Assembly (NCBI RefSeq): GCF_036195325.1
Contig: NZ_CP108101.1
Span: forward strand, 7,564,001-7,628,000
Source of the DNA: Streptomyces sp. NBC_00234
GTDB taxonomy: Bacteria; Actinomycetota; Actinomycetes; Streptomycetales; Streptomycetaceae
Direction: 5' to 3'
DNA: 64,000 bases
The translations under genes and the position numbers were made by a program. How positions within the stretch are numbered: position 1 is the first letter of the stretch; every line of letters begins with the position of its first letter. Of the stretch, positions 50,091 through 59,125 are shown piece by piece. Under the pieces are notes generated by a model. That model was not told the DNA's origin. It did no database searches and saw only the letters and a list, made by a program, of their open reading frames with translations.

Positions 50091-52679
50091 ATGACGACCA
50101 CGACCACCCCGACGACCACATCCGGCCGCCGCAGCGTTGCCGCGGCACTCCTGGCACGTCGTGGAGCCGTCTACCTTCCCTCCCGGTCCGGTCGGCCCAC
50201 GGTGGACACCCTTGCCGGCCTGGCACTTCTCGATGCCGACCTGCTGGACCGCGGCTACCTCCTGTCGGCCGCGCTGCGCCACGCCCTGGCCGCCCTCGAT
50301 GCGAAGACGCTCGCCGCCGAGGGCCGGGCCGTGCTCGCGGACATCGACCGTGCGCTGGGGGCGGACCGGCCCCACGTCCCGCTGTTCCGCACCTTCCCGG
50401 AGAGCACCCCGGAGGACACCTTCGTCTTCTACGTCGACCGCGTCCTGACCCTCCTCTTCCAGGCGCCTGAGCAGCCGTGCGTGCTGTGCGGAACCGACAG
50501 CACCGTGCACGCCGTCTCCCCGTGCGCCCACCTCGTATGCCGGAGCTGCTTCGACGGATCCGACCTTTCGGCCTGCCCCGTCTGCCACCGCCGGATCGAC
50601 GCCGACGACCCGTTCCTCCGCCCCGGGCGGCCCCGCCAGGCCGCCCGGAGCGACCGCGCACTGCCGGACCGGCTCCGTGTCCTCGGCCACGGCGGTGATC
50701 CCAATGCCCGTACCACGGACGCCGGGCACGAGCTGGCCGTCCTGCTCGCCCGTCCTACGGCCCTGAGCCCGCAGGACACGGACGATCTCGCTCTGTTCCT
50801 GGACACCCGGACCCGCAGGGACCTCTCCTGGATCCCCAGGACGATCCCGGGCCGGGAGACGAAGGCCCGTACGCTCGCCTGGCTCCTTGCCGACCCATCC
50901 GCCCACCACGTGACGATCCCGGCCGCCACGGCCCTGACGGACACCGCGACCGACGTCCTGCGTCTGCTGGTCGTCCGGTCCGGTGGCGACGCAGGATTGG
51001 TCACCGTCCCGCGCTTCACCGCCGTACCGCGCCCCCTTCGCCGCGCGCTGCTCTCGATCCTCGACGGCCTGGACGTCTCGCTCGTCGCCGAGGACATGCG
51101 ACGGCACACCACGGCGTGGAAGCACGCCGCGGAGCGCCTGCACCCCTTCGAGCACGCGAGCCGCTACCCGAACGCCGCGCTCGCCTTCGCCGCGCTCCGC
51201 GACTTCCGCCTCACCGGAGACTCCCTTTCCGTACGGCTGCGCAGGGCGGCGGACGACGTTCCGGCGGCGACGACGGCCGACGCGAAGGTCTCCGTCACCC
51301 CGTGGGCGTCCGGCGTCGAGTCCGCACTGGCCCGAGCCGACATCCCGCGCGCGCTCACGCTGCTCGCACAGCGTCCGGGCGAACTCCTGCGGCGACTGGA
51401 CCACTTGCTGCGTACGGCCGACGCGGCGGACGTCGACCTGGTGCTGATCGCGCTCGAACGGGTCGCCCACCGGGTGGCCCCGGCCGTCCTGCTCTCCGCG
51501 CTCGGCGCGATCCGCACCCGCGCACGCGAGGGGTCGGAGCGCGTGTTCTTCCCGAAGGGCGGAAGCGCGAAGGCGCACATCGTCGACGACGAACGCGTCC
51601 CGCTGCCCGCCACCGTCGTCGAGCGTGCCGGAGCCGTCCTCACCGGGGAGATCCTGCGACGGGCCGGCCGGCTGGACCGGGTGGGTGTCGCCGTGATCGA
51701 CGCGGCACTCGACGGTGTGGTCGCACCGTTCGGCGAGCGCACCGCGTCGCGCGCCCTGCTCACCCTGCCGCGAGGCAGTGAACTGGCTGTTCCCGACGGG
51801 CGGACGCTCCGCCTCTTCCTGCACTGGATGGAGAGCGAGACCTCCGGCACGACCGACCTGGACCTCTCCGTCGCGATGTTCGACAGTACGTGGCGGCACG
51901 TCGGCACCTGCGACTACACCAGCCTGCGTTTCGCACGCTCCGCAGCCGTGCACTCGGGTGACCTGACCAGCGCACCCGCGCCCGGGGGAGCGAGCGAGTT
52001 CGTCGACCTGGACATGACCGCGCTGGCCGCCGCGGGCGTGCGCCACCTCGTGACCCTCGTCTACGCCTTCAACAACGTCGCCTTCGGTGACCTCGACGAG
52101 GCGTTCGCCGGACTCATGGTCCGTGACGCGCCCGGATCCACCGGACCCGCCTTCGACCCCCGGCAGGTCGAGCAGCGCTTCGACCTCACCGGCCAGGTGA
52201 GGGCGAGCATTCCGATGGTCGTCGACGTCGCCGCCCGGACCCTGCGGTGGCTCGACATCGCCCAGGGAGTCACCGGAACCCATCACGCGGTCCACCGCTA
52301 CGCCGATGACCTCGCCACCCTCGGTCAGGGCCTGACCAACCTCTTCACGTCCGGCGCGCGCGTCGGCCTCGGCGAGCTCGCCACCTGGCAGGCCGCGGCG
52401 CGGGCCGACGCCGTGATCGTGCGCCACACCGACGGCTCGCGGAGCACGTACCGACGCCACGCGGGGGAGACCACCGCGACCTTCGCCGGCCGTATCGGCA
52501 CCCCGGCGACCGACGACGAGCCGGGCCTGGACGTCACGCAGGCGACGCTCGCCTTCCTGCTGCGGGGAGACATCTCCCTGCCGGAGAAGAGCGAGGTCTT
52601 CGCCCTGTACCCGGCCGGCCTCGTCGCGGCCGACGTACGTCTCGTCGCGGCATCGGACCTGGCGACGTCGCTCGCCTGA
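50091..52679 (+). CDS. MXAN_6230/SCO0854-family RING-domain protein with TerD-like region
   Basis: An 862-residue cytosolic protein. A C3HC4 RING-like finger spans residues 130-165: C130, C133, C145, H147, C150, C153, C162, C165. A helical middle (~180-560) has HEAT-like repeats. Residues ~573-690 resemble a TerD/calcium-binding strand domain (LRLFLHWMESETSGTTDLDL and VRHLVTLVYAFNNVAF). The C-terminus (~700-862) is mixed. Bacterial RING fingers are rare, and no E1/E2 or ubiquitin-like gene is nearby. RBS GGAGAGGAA. It precedes the HSP90 and TPR-like genes. Confidence 0.92.
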   Translation: MTTTTTPTTTSGRRSVAAALLARRGAVYLPSRSGRPTVDTLAGLALLDADLLDRGYLLSAALRHALAALDAKTLAAEGRAVLADIDRALGADRPHVPLFRTFPESTPEDTFVFYVDRVLTLLFQAPEQPCVLCGTDSTVHAVSPCAHLVCRSCFDGSDLSACPVCHRRIDADDPFLRPGRPRQAARSDRALPDRLRVLGHGGDPNARTTDAGHELAVLLARPTALSPQDTDDLALFLDTRTRRDLSWIPRTIPGRETKARTLAWLLADPSAHHVTIPAATALTDTATDVLRLLVVRSGGDAGLVTVPRFTAVPRPLRRALLSILDGLDVSLVAEDMRRHTTAWKHAAERLHPFEHASRYPNAALAFAALRDFRLTGDSLSVRLRRAADDVPAATTADAKVSVTPWASGVESALARADIPRALTLLAQRPGELLRRLDHLLRTADAADVDLVLIALERVAHRVAPAVLLSALGAIRTRAREGSERVFFPKGGSAKAHIVDDERVPLPATVVERAGAVLTGEILRRAGRLDRVGVAVIDAALDGVVAPFGERTASRALLTLPRGSELAVPDGRTLRLFLHWMESETSGTTDLDLSVAMFDSTWRHVGTCDYTSLRFARSAAVHSGDLTSAPAPGGASEFVDLDMTALAAAGVRHLVTLVYAFNNVAFGDLDEAFAGLMVRDAPGSTGPAFDPRQVEQRFDLTGQVRASIPMVVDVAARTLRWLDIAQGVTGTHHAVHRYADDLATLGQGLTNLFTSGARVGLGELATWQAAARADAVIVRHTDGSRSTYRRHAGETTATFAGRIGTPATDDEPGLDVTQATLAFLLRGDISLPEKSEVFALYPAGLVAADVRLVAASDLATSLA

Positions 52680-52690
52680 GCACGGGCGAA

Positions 52691-52719
52691 CCGGTCCGGT
52701 CGGCTCCCGTCCGGACCGG
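52691..52719 (+). terminator. Hairpin after the RING gene
   Basis: An 8-bp perfect stem (CCGGTCCG with CGGACCGG) and a 13-nt loop, 11 nt after the stop. It may end or reduce readthrough into the HSP90 gene. Confidence 0.45.
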
Positions 52720-52895
52720 CTCGGACACGTCGTCAGGGCAGTCCGGCTCGACGGCTTTCCGCTCGGCGCCGCTCCGAACCGGGCACGGCGCGCCCGCCGG
52801 CCCGGGGGCCCGTGACCTCGCGACTCTCCTGGAACGGATCATCGCGCGACACTCGCACCGGTAGCCCGGGTCCCGCCGGAATATCTCAGGGGCGA

Positions 52896-52918
52896 TTGTC
52901 GGAGGTCCCCCTTACTCT
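52896..52918 (+). promoter_or_regulatory. RecA-NDp/PafBC-like promoter before the HSP90 gene
   Basis: TTGTCG (52896-52901), 11 nt, TACTCT (52913-52918), in the arrangement TTGTCRGNG-N8-TANNNT. It is 79 nt before the ATG. It would make the HSP90-TPR pair inducible by DNA damage in an actinobacterium that has PafBC; this is a sequence-level guess. Confidence 0.45.
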
Positions 52919-52997
52919 GTGTCTCAGTTCGCGATCTATGAGGGGGGGTACCTCGAGGTCGCCTGTTCAGCGACGACTGCTCACGAGGTGATGCACC

Positions 52998-54851
52998 ATG
53001 ACTTCCGCCATCCAGGGCGAAGAGACGGCACCTGACGTCAACAGCTTCCAGGTCGACCTGCGGGGGCTGGTCGACCTGCTGTCCCACCATCTCTACTCCA
53101 GTCCCCGGGTGTACGTCCGCGAGCTGCTGCAGAACGCCGTGGACGCGGTCACCGCCCGTCAGGCCCTCGACCCGGCCGCGCACATCCACATCCGGCTCCA
53201 CGCGGCCGGTGGCACGGTGTCCATCGAGGACAGCGGCATCGGTCTGACCTCCGACGAGGTCCACACCCTGCTCGCCACGATCGGCCGCAGTTCCAAGCGC
53301 GGTGGTGAGCACGGCCTGGAATCGGCCCGGCGCGAGTTCCTCGGCCAGTTCGGCATCGGCCTGCTCGCCTGCTTCGTGGTCGCGCGACGGATCAGAGTGG
53401 TCACGCGTTCCGCGCGCACCCCTGGTGCCTCCCCGGTGGAGTGGCTCGCCTCCGACGACGGTTCGTACACCGTCCGGGTACTGCCCGACGAAGCCCGCAC
53501 CGAGCCCGGCACCACCGTGTACCTGGAGGCGCGCCCCGGTTCCGGGGAGTGGATGGAGCCCGCCCGCGTCGAGGAACTCGCCCGCGACTTCGGCTCCCTG
53601 CTCCCGTACGACATCACCTTCGCCGACGCGGACGGCAACGAGCGCCCGGTCACCGACCGCCCCGCCGTCTGGGACCGCACCTACCCGACCCCAGCCTCCC
53701 GCCGCGTGGCGCTCGCCGGGCACTGCACCCGTGTCTTCGGGTTCACCCCGCTCGACACGATCGACCTCGACCTGCCGGTCGCCGGAGTGCGAGGAGTGGC
53801 GTATGTACTCCCCGAGCCGACCAGCCCCGCGCACACGGCCGGGCACCGCACCTACCTCAAGGGCATGCTGCTCACCGATCACGCGAGCAACCTGCTGCCC
53901 GACTGGGCCTTCTTCGTACGTGCCGTGGTGGACACGGACTCGCTGCGCCCCACCGCCTCCCGCGAGAACCTCTACGACGACGAGACGCTCGCCGCCGTGC
54001 GCGACGCACTCGGTGTCCGGATCCGGCAGTGGCTGACCGAGCTGGCGGCAGGTGACCCGCAGCGGCTCGCGGGCTTCCTGCGGGTCCACCACCTCGGCGT
54101 GAAGTCCCTGGCACGCCACGACAAGGAGCTCTTCGAGCTCATGCTGCCCTGGCTGCCCTTCGAGACCAGCGACGGGAGCGTCGGCCTGGAGGAGTTCGCC
54201 GCCGCGCACGACGAGATCCACTTCACCCGGACCGTGGAGGAGTTCCGGCAGATCGCCCCGATCGCCGCCGCCCACGGCCTCGGCGTCGTCAACGCCGGGT
54301 ACACCTACGATGCCGAGCTGCTCGCGCTGCTGCCCGCCATCCGGCCCGGCGTGAAGGTCACCGAACTCGACGCCGGAGCCGTCACCGACCGGCTGGACCC
54401 GGTCTCCACGACCGCCGAGCTGGCCCTCGCGTCCTTCCTCGCCACGGCCCGGACCCGCCTGGACCCGCACGCGTGCGATGTGGCGCTGCGCGCGTTCCAG
54501 CCGGTGAGCGTGCCCGCGCTGTTCCTGGACGACCGCCAGGCCCGGCACGAGCGGGACCGCGCCACCGCCCAGGAGAACGCCGACTCCCTGTGGAACGACA
54601 TCCTCGGCTCCCTGCGCGGCTCCGCGCCCCGGGCACGGCTGGTCCTGAACCACAACAACCCGCTGATCCGCCGGATCGCCGGCCTGCCCGACGAGGACCT
54701 CACCGGAACCGCCGTCGAGTCGCTGTACGGCCAGGCCCTCCTGATGTCGCAACGGCCCCTGCGCCCGGCCGACTCCACCCTGCTCAACCGTGCCTTCCTC
54801 GGGCTTCTGGAATGGGCGACCCACTCGAACCCCCAGGAGAACCAGAAGTGA
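52998..54851 (+). CDS. HSP90-family ATPase (HtpG-like, divergent)
   Basis: A 617-residue protein. The GHKL ATPase domain (~18-220) has N-box VRELLQNAVDAV (E42, N46, D49), G1 box DSGIGL (D78), the lid with GRSSKR and G2 box GQFGIGLLACF (~116). The middle domain has the catalytic-loop arginine R322 in RPTASREN. The C-terminal ~170 residues are divergent, end NPQENQK and lack an EEVD tail. Length is near that of HtpG. It is probably a specialised chaperone. Its stop overlaps the GTG of the next gene, so HSP90 and TPR-like proteins are made in step. Confidence 0.94.
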   Translation: MTSAIQGEETAPDVNSFQVDLRGLVDLLSHHLYSSPRVYVRELLQNAVDAVTARQALDPAAHIHIRLHAAGGTVSIEDSGIGLTSDEVHTLLATIGRSSKRGGEHGLESARREFLGQFGIGLLACFVVARRIRVVTRSARTPGASPVEWLASDDGSYTVRVLPDEARTEPGTTVYLEARPGSGEWMEPARVEELARDFGSLLPYDITFADADGNERPVTDRPAVWDRTYPTPASRRVALAGHCTRVFGFTPLDTIDLDLPVAGVRGVAYVLPEPTSPAHTAGHRTYLKGMLLTDHASNLLPDWAFFVRAVVDTDSLRPTASRENLYDDETLAAVRDALGVRIRQWLTELAAGDPQRLAGFLRVHHLGVKSLARHDKELFELMLPWLPFETSDGSVGLEEFAAAHDEIHFTRTVEEFRQIAPIAAAHGLGVVNAGYTYDAELLALLPAIRPGVKVTELDAGAVTDRLDPVSTTAELALASFLATARTRLDPHACDVALRAFQPVSVPALFLDDRQARHERDRATAQENADSLWNDILGSLRGSAPRARLVLNHNNPLIRRIAGLPDEDLTGTAVESLYGQALLMSQRPLRPADSTLLNRAFLGLLEWATHSNPQENQK

Positions 54852-57800
54852 CCACCATGACCCCCGACGAGATCCGTCGCGAGATGTTCGAGAACGCGCA
54901 GGCGCCCTACGGGACGGCCCGGAACGCCCACGCGGAGGCACTCGGCGCGGCTGCCGAGGCCACCGGAGATCCGGAGCTGTTCCGCCGTTCGCTCGTCGTC
55001 ATGATCGAGGCGTACGAATACAGCGCCGAGCGCACCAAGATGGTCGTACCCTTCGCCCGGCTGCTCCAGGAGTACGACCGCGACCCGGGCGCCTTCTCCT
55101 CCTCCGAAGTCCACAACCTGTTCTGGCGCTTCAAGTGGGTGTCCGGGAGAATCGTCGAGTCCCCGGAGATCCCGCTCACCGCCGTGGACGGCTGGCTGAA
55201 GGACATGGAACGCCGCTACCGACTGGCCGGCTACAGCGAACGTGCCGTGCGGCAGTCCGAGTTCTACCTGGCCGACGCGATCGGTGACCAGGCCCGGATG
55301 GAGCGCGCCATCAACGGCTGGGCGGCGGCCGAGCGGGACCGCATGAGCGACTGCCATGCCTGCGAGGTCAACACCCAGGGCTGGTACTGGGCACGCAAGG
55401 GCGACGACGCGAAGGCGGTCGACGTCTGGGACCAGGTGCTCACCGGCGGCCTCCGCTGCATGGAGGAGCCCCACCGGGTGCTCGCCCGGGCCCTGCTCCC
55501 GCTCGCCCGCCTGGGCCGCACCGACGAGGCCCGTACGTACCACTTGCGCGGATACCGCATGGTGCGCGGCAAGGAGAGTCTGCTCCGTTCGGTCGGCGAA
55601 CACATCGAGTTCTGCGCCCTCACCGGGAACGAGTCGCGCGGCCTGGAGATCCTCGCCGAACACGCAGGGCACCTCGGCGCGCTCGCGGATGTCGAATCGC
55701 AGATGGAGTTCACCGGGGGAGTCCTCGTCCTGCTGCGCCGGCTCATGGAGCTCGGACACGAGGACGGCGCCACCGTCTCCTACCGGGGCACGAACCGTAC
55801 CGTGAAGGAACTGCACGAGCTGCTCTACGCCGAAGCCACGGACATCGCCGCCCTCTTCGACGCGCGCAACGGAACGTCGCTCGTCTCCCAGCGCCTGGTC
55901 GACCGGATCGGACAGCAGCCCCTGGTCGGGTCGCTCGCTCTGGGCGTGCGCAGCGCGCAGCTGCCGTCCGTAGCCGCCTCTTCCCGGGCCGCAGCGCCTC
56001 ACACCGCGGCGCGCGGGACCGAAGACGGCGGTGCGGACGAGGACTTCAGCACCCTCCTCGACCGTGCCCGGACGGCCCGGCGTCAGGGACATCCCTCCGC
56101 CGAAGGGCTGTGGGCGCAGGTGGCCCTGCTCGCCGGGACGGGAGAGAAGGGCGTGGGCGGCACGGACCTCGCCGACCCGGCGCTGGCCGGAGACCTGCTC
56201 GTGCACCGGGCCACGGCCGCGGTGACCGCCGCGGACCCGACGGCCCGCTCCCTGTACGCCGAGGCTGCCGTGTCCTATCGGACGGCCGGACAGCACAGCC
56301 TGGCGGCCCGCGCACACCTGGCCATCGCGGGATGTGCGACCCAGTTCGACGCCGAGCCCGCCGAGATACGGGACCTGCTCGCCGTCGCCCGGCGGTCGGC
56401 GCAGGCGCTGGAGGAGACCGAACCGGAGCGCCTCCGCCGGCTCCTGGGCGCCGAACTCACCACCCTCCGTATCGAGTCCCACCTGCGCGAGCGTGCGACG
56501 ACCGAGCCGGAATCGCCCGTGGACACACGTCTGGTGGCCGAGCTGGAAGGCTTCGTCGCCACGTACGGAGACGAGCCTGCGGCCCGGACGGCCGGTCCGG
56601 GGAGTGTGGCCGACCTCGTCGCGGACAGCGAACTCCTCCTGGCGAAGCTGGCTCTCGCGGTCGACGGACTCGACCGCTCGATGCCCCTGCTCACCTCGGC
56701 CGCGGATCGCCTCCTGGCGGCTGAGCAGCCCTGGGACGCGGTGGAACCACTGTCCATCCGGGCGAGCGTCCTGGCCGCGCACGGAGACCTGGAGGCCGCG
56801 GAGACCACCGCGCGTACGGCGCTGGGTCATGCCGCCGAACTGTCCGAGGGCGCCGATCAGGCCGCTGTACGGATGACCCTCGCGGACATCCTGCTCCGCC
56901 GGGGCGACCGTGCCGAGGAGGCGGCCGTGCACGCCCTCGACGCGACGCACTGGCTCGACCAGGCCGGACTGGCGGCAACCACGGGGGCCCGGGCCAGGCT
57001 GATGCTGGCCCAGGCGTACGCGGCTGCCGAGCGCACCGTCGAGGCCGCGGAGGTGCTCCAGTCGGCCCTGGCGGACCTGGTGGAGCTCGACGAGGGGGTC
57101 GGCGTAGAGGCCAGGGAACTGCTCGGTGGTCTCCTCCGGGACCTGCGCGATCCGCGTGCCGCGGCCGAGCAGTACCTGCTTGCGGCGGAGACCGTCAAGG
57201 GCTGGGGCGAGCCCCGGTTCGAGGCCGGTTTCGCCCATTCGGCCGCCGAGGCACTCGCCGCAGCGCAGCTGCACGGTGAGGCCGAGGCCGCTTACAGGCG
57301 GTCCCTGGAGCTGTGGCAGCGCATCGGGGGAAACCCGGTGGCGGAGGTGCGGGTGCTGCGCTCGCTGGCGTGGCTGGCCGCGGAGGACGAGCAGCCGGAC
57401 GGCGGGCTCGCCCGCGCGCGTCAGCTGATGGAGCAGGCGGCGTCGGTCGTCGAGGGCGCCGAAGAGCCTGCGATGCGCTACGAGTTGGCGCAGACCTGGC
57501 AGCAGTCCGCCCAGCTCCTTCAGAACGCCCTCTACGAGAGCGAGAGCGAGAGCGAGGGCGACGGCGACGACAAGGGTGAAGCGGAGTCCTCGGCGCAGGC
57601 GCGCGCCACCAAGGAGCAGATGGTCCGCCTCCTCGACCAGGCCGCCACGCTGTACCGGGAGTTCGGAGCGGACGTCATCGGCGAGCGCTTCCAGTGTGTG
57701 GCCCAAGCGGCGTGGGCGGAGCAGGAAATGGGCCGTACGGACAGTGGAATCGCCCGGGCCACCGCGCTTCTCGAGGACAGCGCCGCGTGGGAAGGACCCG

Positions 57801-57862
57801 AGGCAACCACGGCGCGGGCTCGGGCGGAGAGGCTGATCGAGCAGCTGAGCGAGAGGCCCTAG
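54848..57862 (+). CDS. Large helical-repeat (TPR-like) protein
   Basis: A 1004-residue, Ala- and Glu-rich, all-helical cytosolic protein. Helix pairs with TPR spacing are clear in the middle and C-terminal half, for example WDAVEPLSIRASVLAAHGDL, GEAEAAYRRSLELWQRIG and EAAEVLQSALADLVELDE. An acidic low-complexity run (ESESESEGDGDD) lies near residue 897. No enzymatic motif. The GTG at 54848 was chosen: AGGAGA lies 7 nt upstream and it overlaps the HSP90 stop by 4 nt. It probably acts as a co-chaperone or scaffold for the HSP90 protein. Confidence 0.88.
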   Translation: MTTMTPDEIRREMFENAQAPYGTARNAHAEALGAAAEATGDPELFRRSLVVMIEAYEYSAERTKMVVPFARLLQEYDRDPGAFSSSEVHNLFWRFKWVSGRIVESPEIPLTAVDGWLKDMERRYRLAGYSERAVRQSEFYLADAIGDQARMERAINGWAAAERDRMSDCHACEVNTQGWYWARKGDDAKAVDVWDQVLTGGLRCMEEPHRVLARALLPLARLGRTDEARTYHLRGYRMVRGKESLLRSVGEHIEFCALTGNESRGLEILAEHAGHLGALADVESQMEFTGGVLVLLRRLMELGHEDGATVSYRGTNRTVKELHELLYAEATDIAALFDARNGTSLVSQRLVDRIGQQPLVGSLALGVRSAQLPSVAASSRAAAPHTAARGTEDGGADEDFSTLLDRARTARRQGHPSAEGLWAQVALLAGTGEKGVGGTDLADPALAGDLLVHRATAAVTAADPTARSLYAEAAVSYRTAGQHSLAARAHLAIAGCATQFDAEPAEIRDLLAVARRSAQALEETEPERLRRLLGAELTTLRIESHLRERATTEPESPVDTRLVAELEGFVATYGDEPAARTAGPGSVADLVADSELLLAKLALAVDGLDRSMPLLTSAADRLLAAEQPWDAVEPLSIRASVLAAHGDLEAAETTARTALGHAAELSEGADQAAVRMTLADILLRRGDRAEEAAVHALDATHWLDQAGLAATTGARARLMLAQAYAAAERTVEAAEVLQSALADLVELDEGVGVEARELLGGLLRDLRDPRAAAEQYLLAAETVKGWGEPRFEAGFAHSAAEALAAAQLHGEAEAAYRRSLELWQRIGGNPVAEVRVLRSLAWLAAEDEQPDGGLARARQLMEQAASVVEGAEEPAMRYELAQTWQQSAQLLQNALYESESESEGDGDDKGEAESSAQARATKEQMVRLLDQAATLYREFGADVIGERFQCVAQAAWAEQEMGRTDSGIARATALLEDSAAWEGPEATTARARAERLIEQLSERP

Positions 57863-57885
57863 GCTCTCCAGGCCCCGGCTGACCG

Positions 57886-57923
57886 AGGGCTCGTCTCCCC
57901 GCCGCGGCGGGGAGACGAGCCCT
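57886..57923. terminator. Long bidirectional terminator hairpin
   Basis: A perfect 18-bp inverted repeat (AGGGCTCGTCTCCCCGCC with its complement) and a 2-nt centre, between convergent genes ending at 57862 and 57937. The strongest hairpin in the window. Confidence 0.9.
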
Positions 57924-57936
57924 CCTCACGCTCGGA

Positions 57937-58740
57937 CTACCAGATCGCTTCGACCCACTCGGGGTGGTCGATGAACGGGTTGCGGTTCTTCTGGTAGGTG
58001 TCGTAGATGACCTGGTTGCGCTTCTCCTCGAAGGCGCTCGGCGGGTCCTGCTCGTTCCACTGCTTAAGGACGGACAGGCGGCCGTGGTAGGGGACGCTGC
58101 CGTTGGAGACCGAATCGTTGGGCTCCAGATCGGCCCAGGCGTCGTCGCCCTCGTAGCGGACGGCCATGTACAGAATCATGCGGGCCACGTCCCCCTTGTC
58201 CGCGTTGCGCGGCTCGAAGGAGTTGGTGTCCGTGTAGCTGCCGGAAGCGCCACTGACCGCGCTGCCGCCGAGGTCGAAGTCCTTGTTGCCGCGGATGCTG
58301 TTGACCTGTACGTCCGCGGGGCGCAGGTGGTGGAGATCGGTGCCGGGACCGGCCGAGGTGCCGAAGTTGCCGTGCGACTGGGCCCAGACGTGCTCACGGT
58401 TCCAGTCGCCGACATCGCCGCCGTTGAGGCTCTTGCTGCGCGAAGTGCCGCTGTACAGCAGGATTACGTTGGCGCTGTTGTTCGGGTCCTGGTCGGTGAC
58501 CTTCAGCGCGTTCCAGACCGCGTCGTACGAGATCTTGGTCTGGGGGGTGATGATCGTGTGCAGTGAGGACTTGAGGCTCGTACCGGTCTTGCCGATCGCG
58601 TTCTTGTAGTACGTGCTGTCGTACGCCGTGGTCGTGGCGCTCGCGGGACTCGCGGCGACCGTCGGAAGGGTGAGGCCGAGGAGGACGGTGGATATGGCTG
58701 CCGCCAACACCTTCCATCTGCCTATCTGCGCAACGGACAT
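57937..58740 (-). CDS. Secreted endonuclease I family nuclease
   Basis: A 267-residue exported nuclease. The signal peptide ends near ASPASA-TT (~residue 37). The mature part begins YDSTYYKNAIGKTGTSLKSS, typical of Bsn/endonuclease I proteins, and contains the active-site region DWNREHVWAQSHG and TDLHHLRPADVQVNSIRGN, with His, Arg, Asn metal and catalytic residues. The C-terminal WNEQDPPSAFEEKRNQVIY is conserved in the family. Probably a non-specific extracellular DNA/RNA nuclease for nutrient release. ATG at 58740 follows AAAGGG. Confidence 0.92.
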   Translation of the reverse strand: MSVAQIGRWKVLAAAISTVLLGLTLPTVAASPASATTTAYDSTYYKNAIGKTGTSLKSSLHTIITPQTKISYDAVWNALKVTDQDPNNSANVILLYSGTSRSKSLNGGDVGDWNREHVWAQSHGNFGTSAGPGTDLHHLRPADVQVNSIRGNKDFDLGGSAVSGASGSYTDTNSFEPRNADKGDVARMILYMAVRYEGDDAWADLEPNDSVSNGSVPYHGRLSVLKQWNEQDPPSAFEEKRNQVIYDTYQKNRNPFIDHPEWVEAIW

Positions 58741-59125
58741 GGGGGTGCCCTTTCCCGGGGACGTAACGCGACGGAACGCAACATCTGGCTCAACTAGGCC
58801 GCGTTCTACGCGTGTTGACTTTTGGTCACCGGGAGCATGGCACGCGGCGGCGGCAGGTCGCGTAACCGGGAGAAGGCTTTTCCGTGACGTTCTCGCATAC
58901 GACGCAGCCGCGCGAGTGGGGCTGGGGAGGAGGCGACCGCCCTGTTCACCCGCCCTGTTCGCCCGCCCAGGGGAGCTGCTGGCGGCTATCCTCGCTCGGA
59001 TGCTCGGCGTCCACGCCCAGGTCGCCGTCCCGTGGGCCAAGCAATCCGCCCCGCGACCGGGCCGCCCATGCCGTCCAGCCGACCGCCGCCATCAGCGGTG
59101 GTCATGAACTCGGAGGAGCCCGCCC
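58741..59125. other. Divergent intergenic region, 385 bp
   Basis: It lies between the nuclease (minus) and the nucleotidyltransferase (plus). A short direct repeat of CGCCCTGTTC occurs twice, 58940-58960. No small gene is convincing. The boundary is where conserved Streptomyces genes give way to an accessory set. Confidence 0.45.

Larger units (their letters stand above)
52680..52997. other. Intergenic region between the RING and HSP90 genes, 318 bp
   Basis: It carries a hairpin at 52691-52719 just after the RING stop and the TTGTCG-N11-TACTCT promoter candidate at 52896-52918. No small gene is evident. Confidence 0.55.

Noticed and set aside
57537..57580. Acidic run in the TPR-like protein as a sign of frameshift
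   Set aside because: The frame continues into further well-formed helices after it, so it is a low-complexity linker.
50091..57862. Full bacterial ubiquitin-like conjugation system around the RING protein
   Set aside because: No E1, E2, JAB peptidase or ubiquitin-like protein gene is found near it, so the name would be unsupported.
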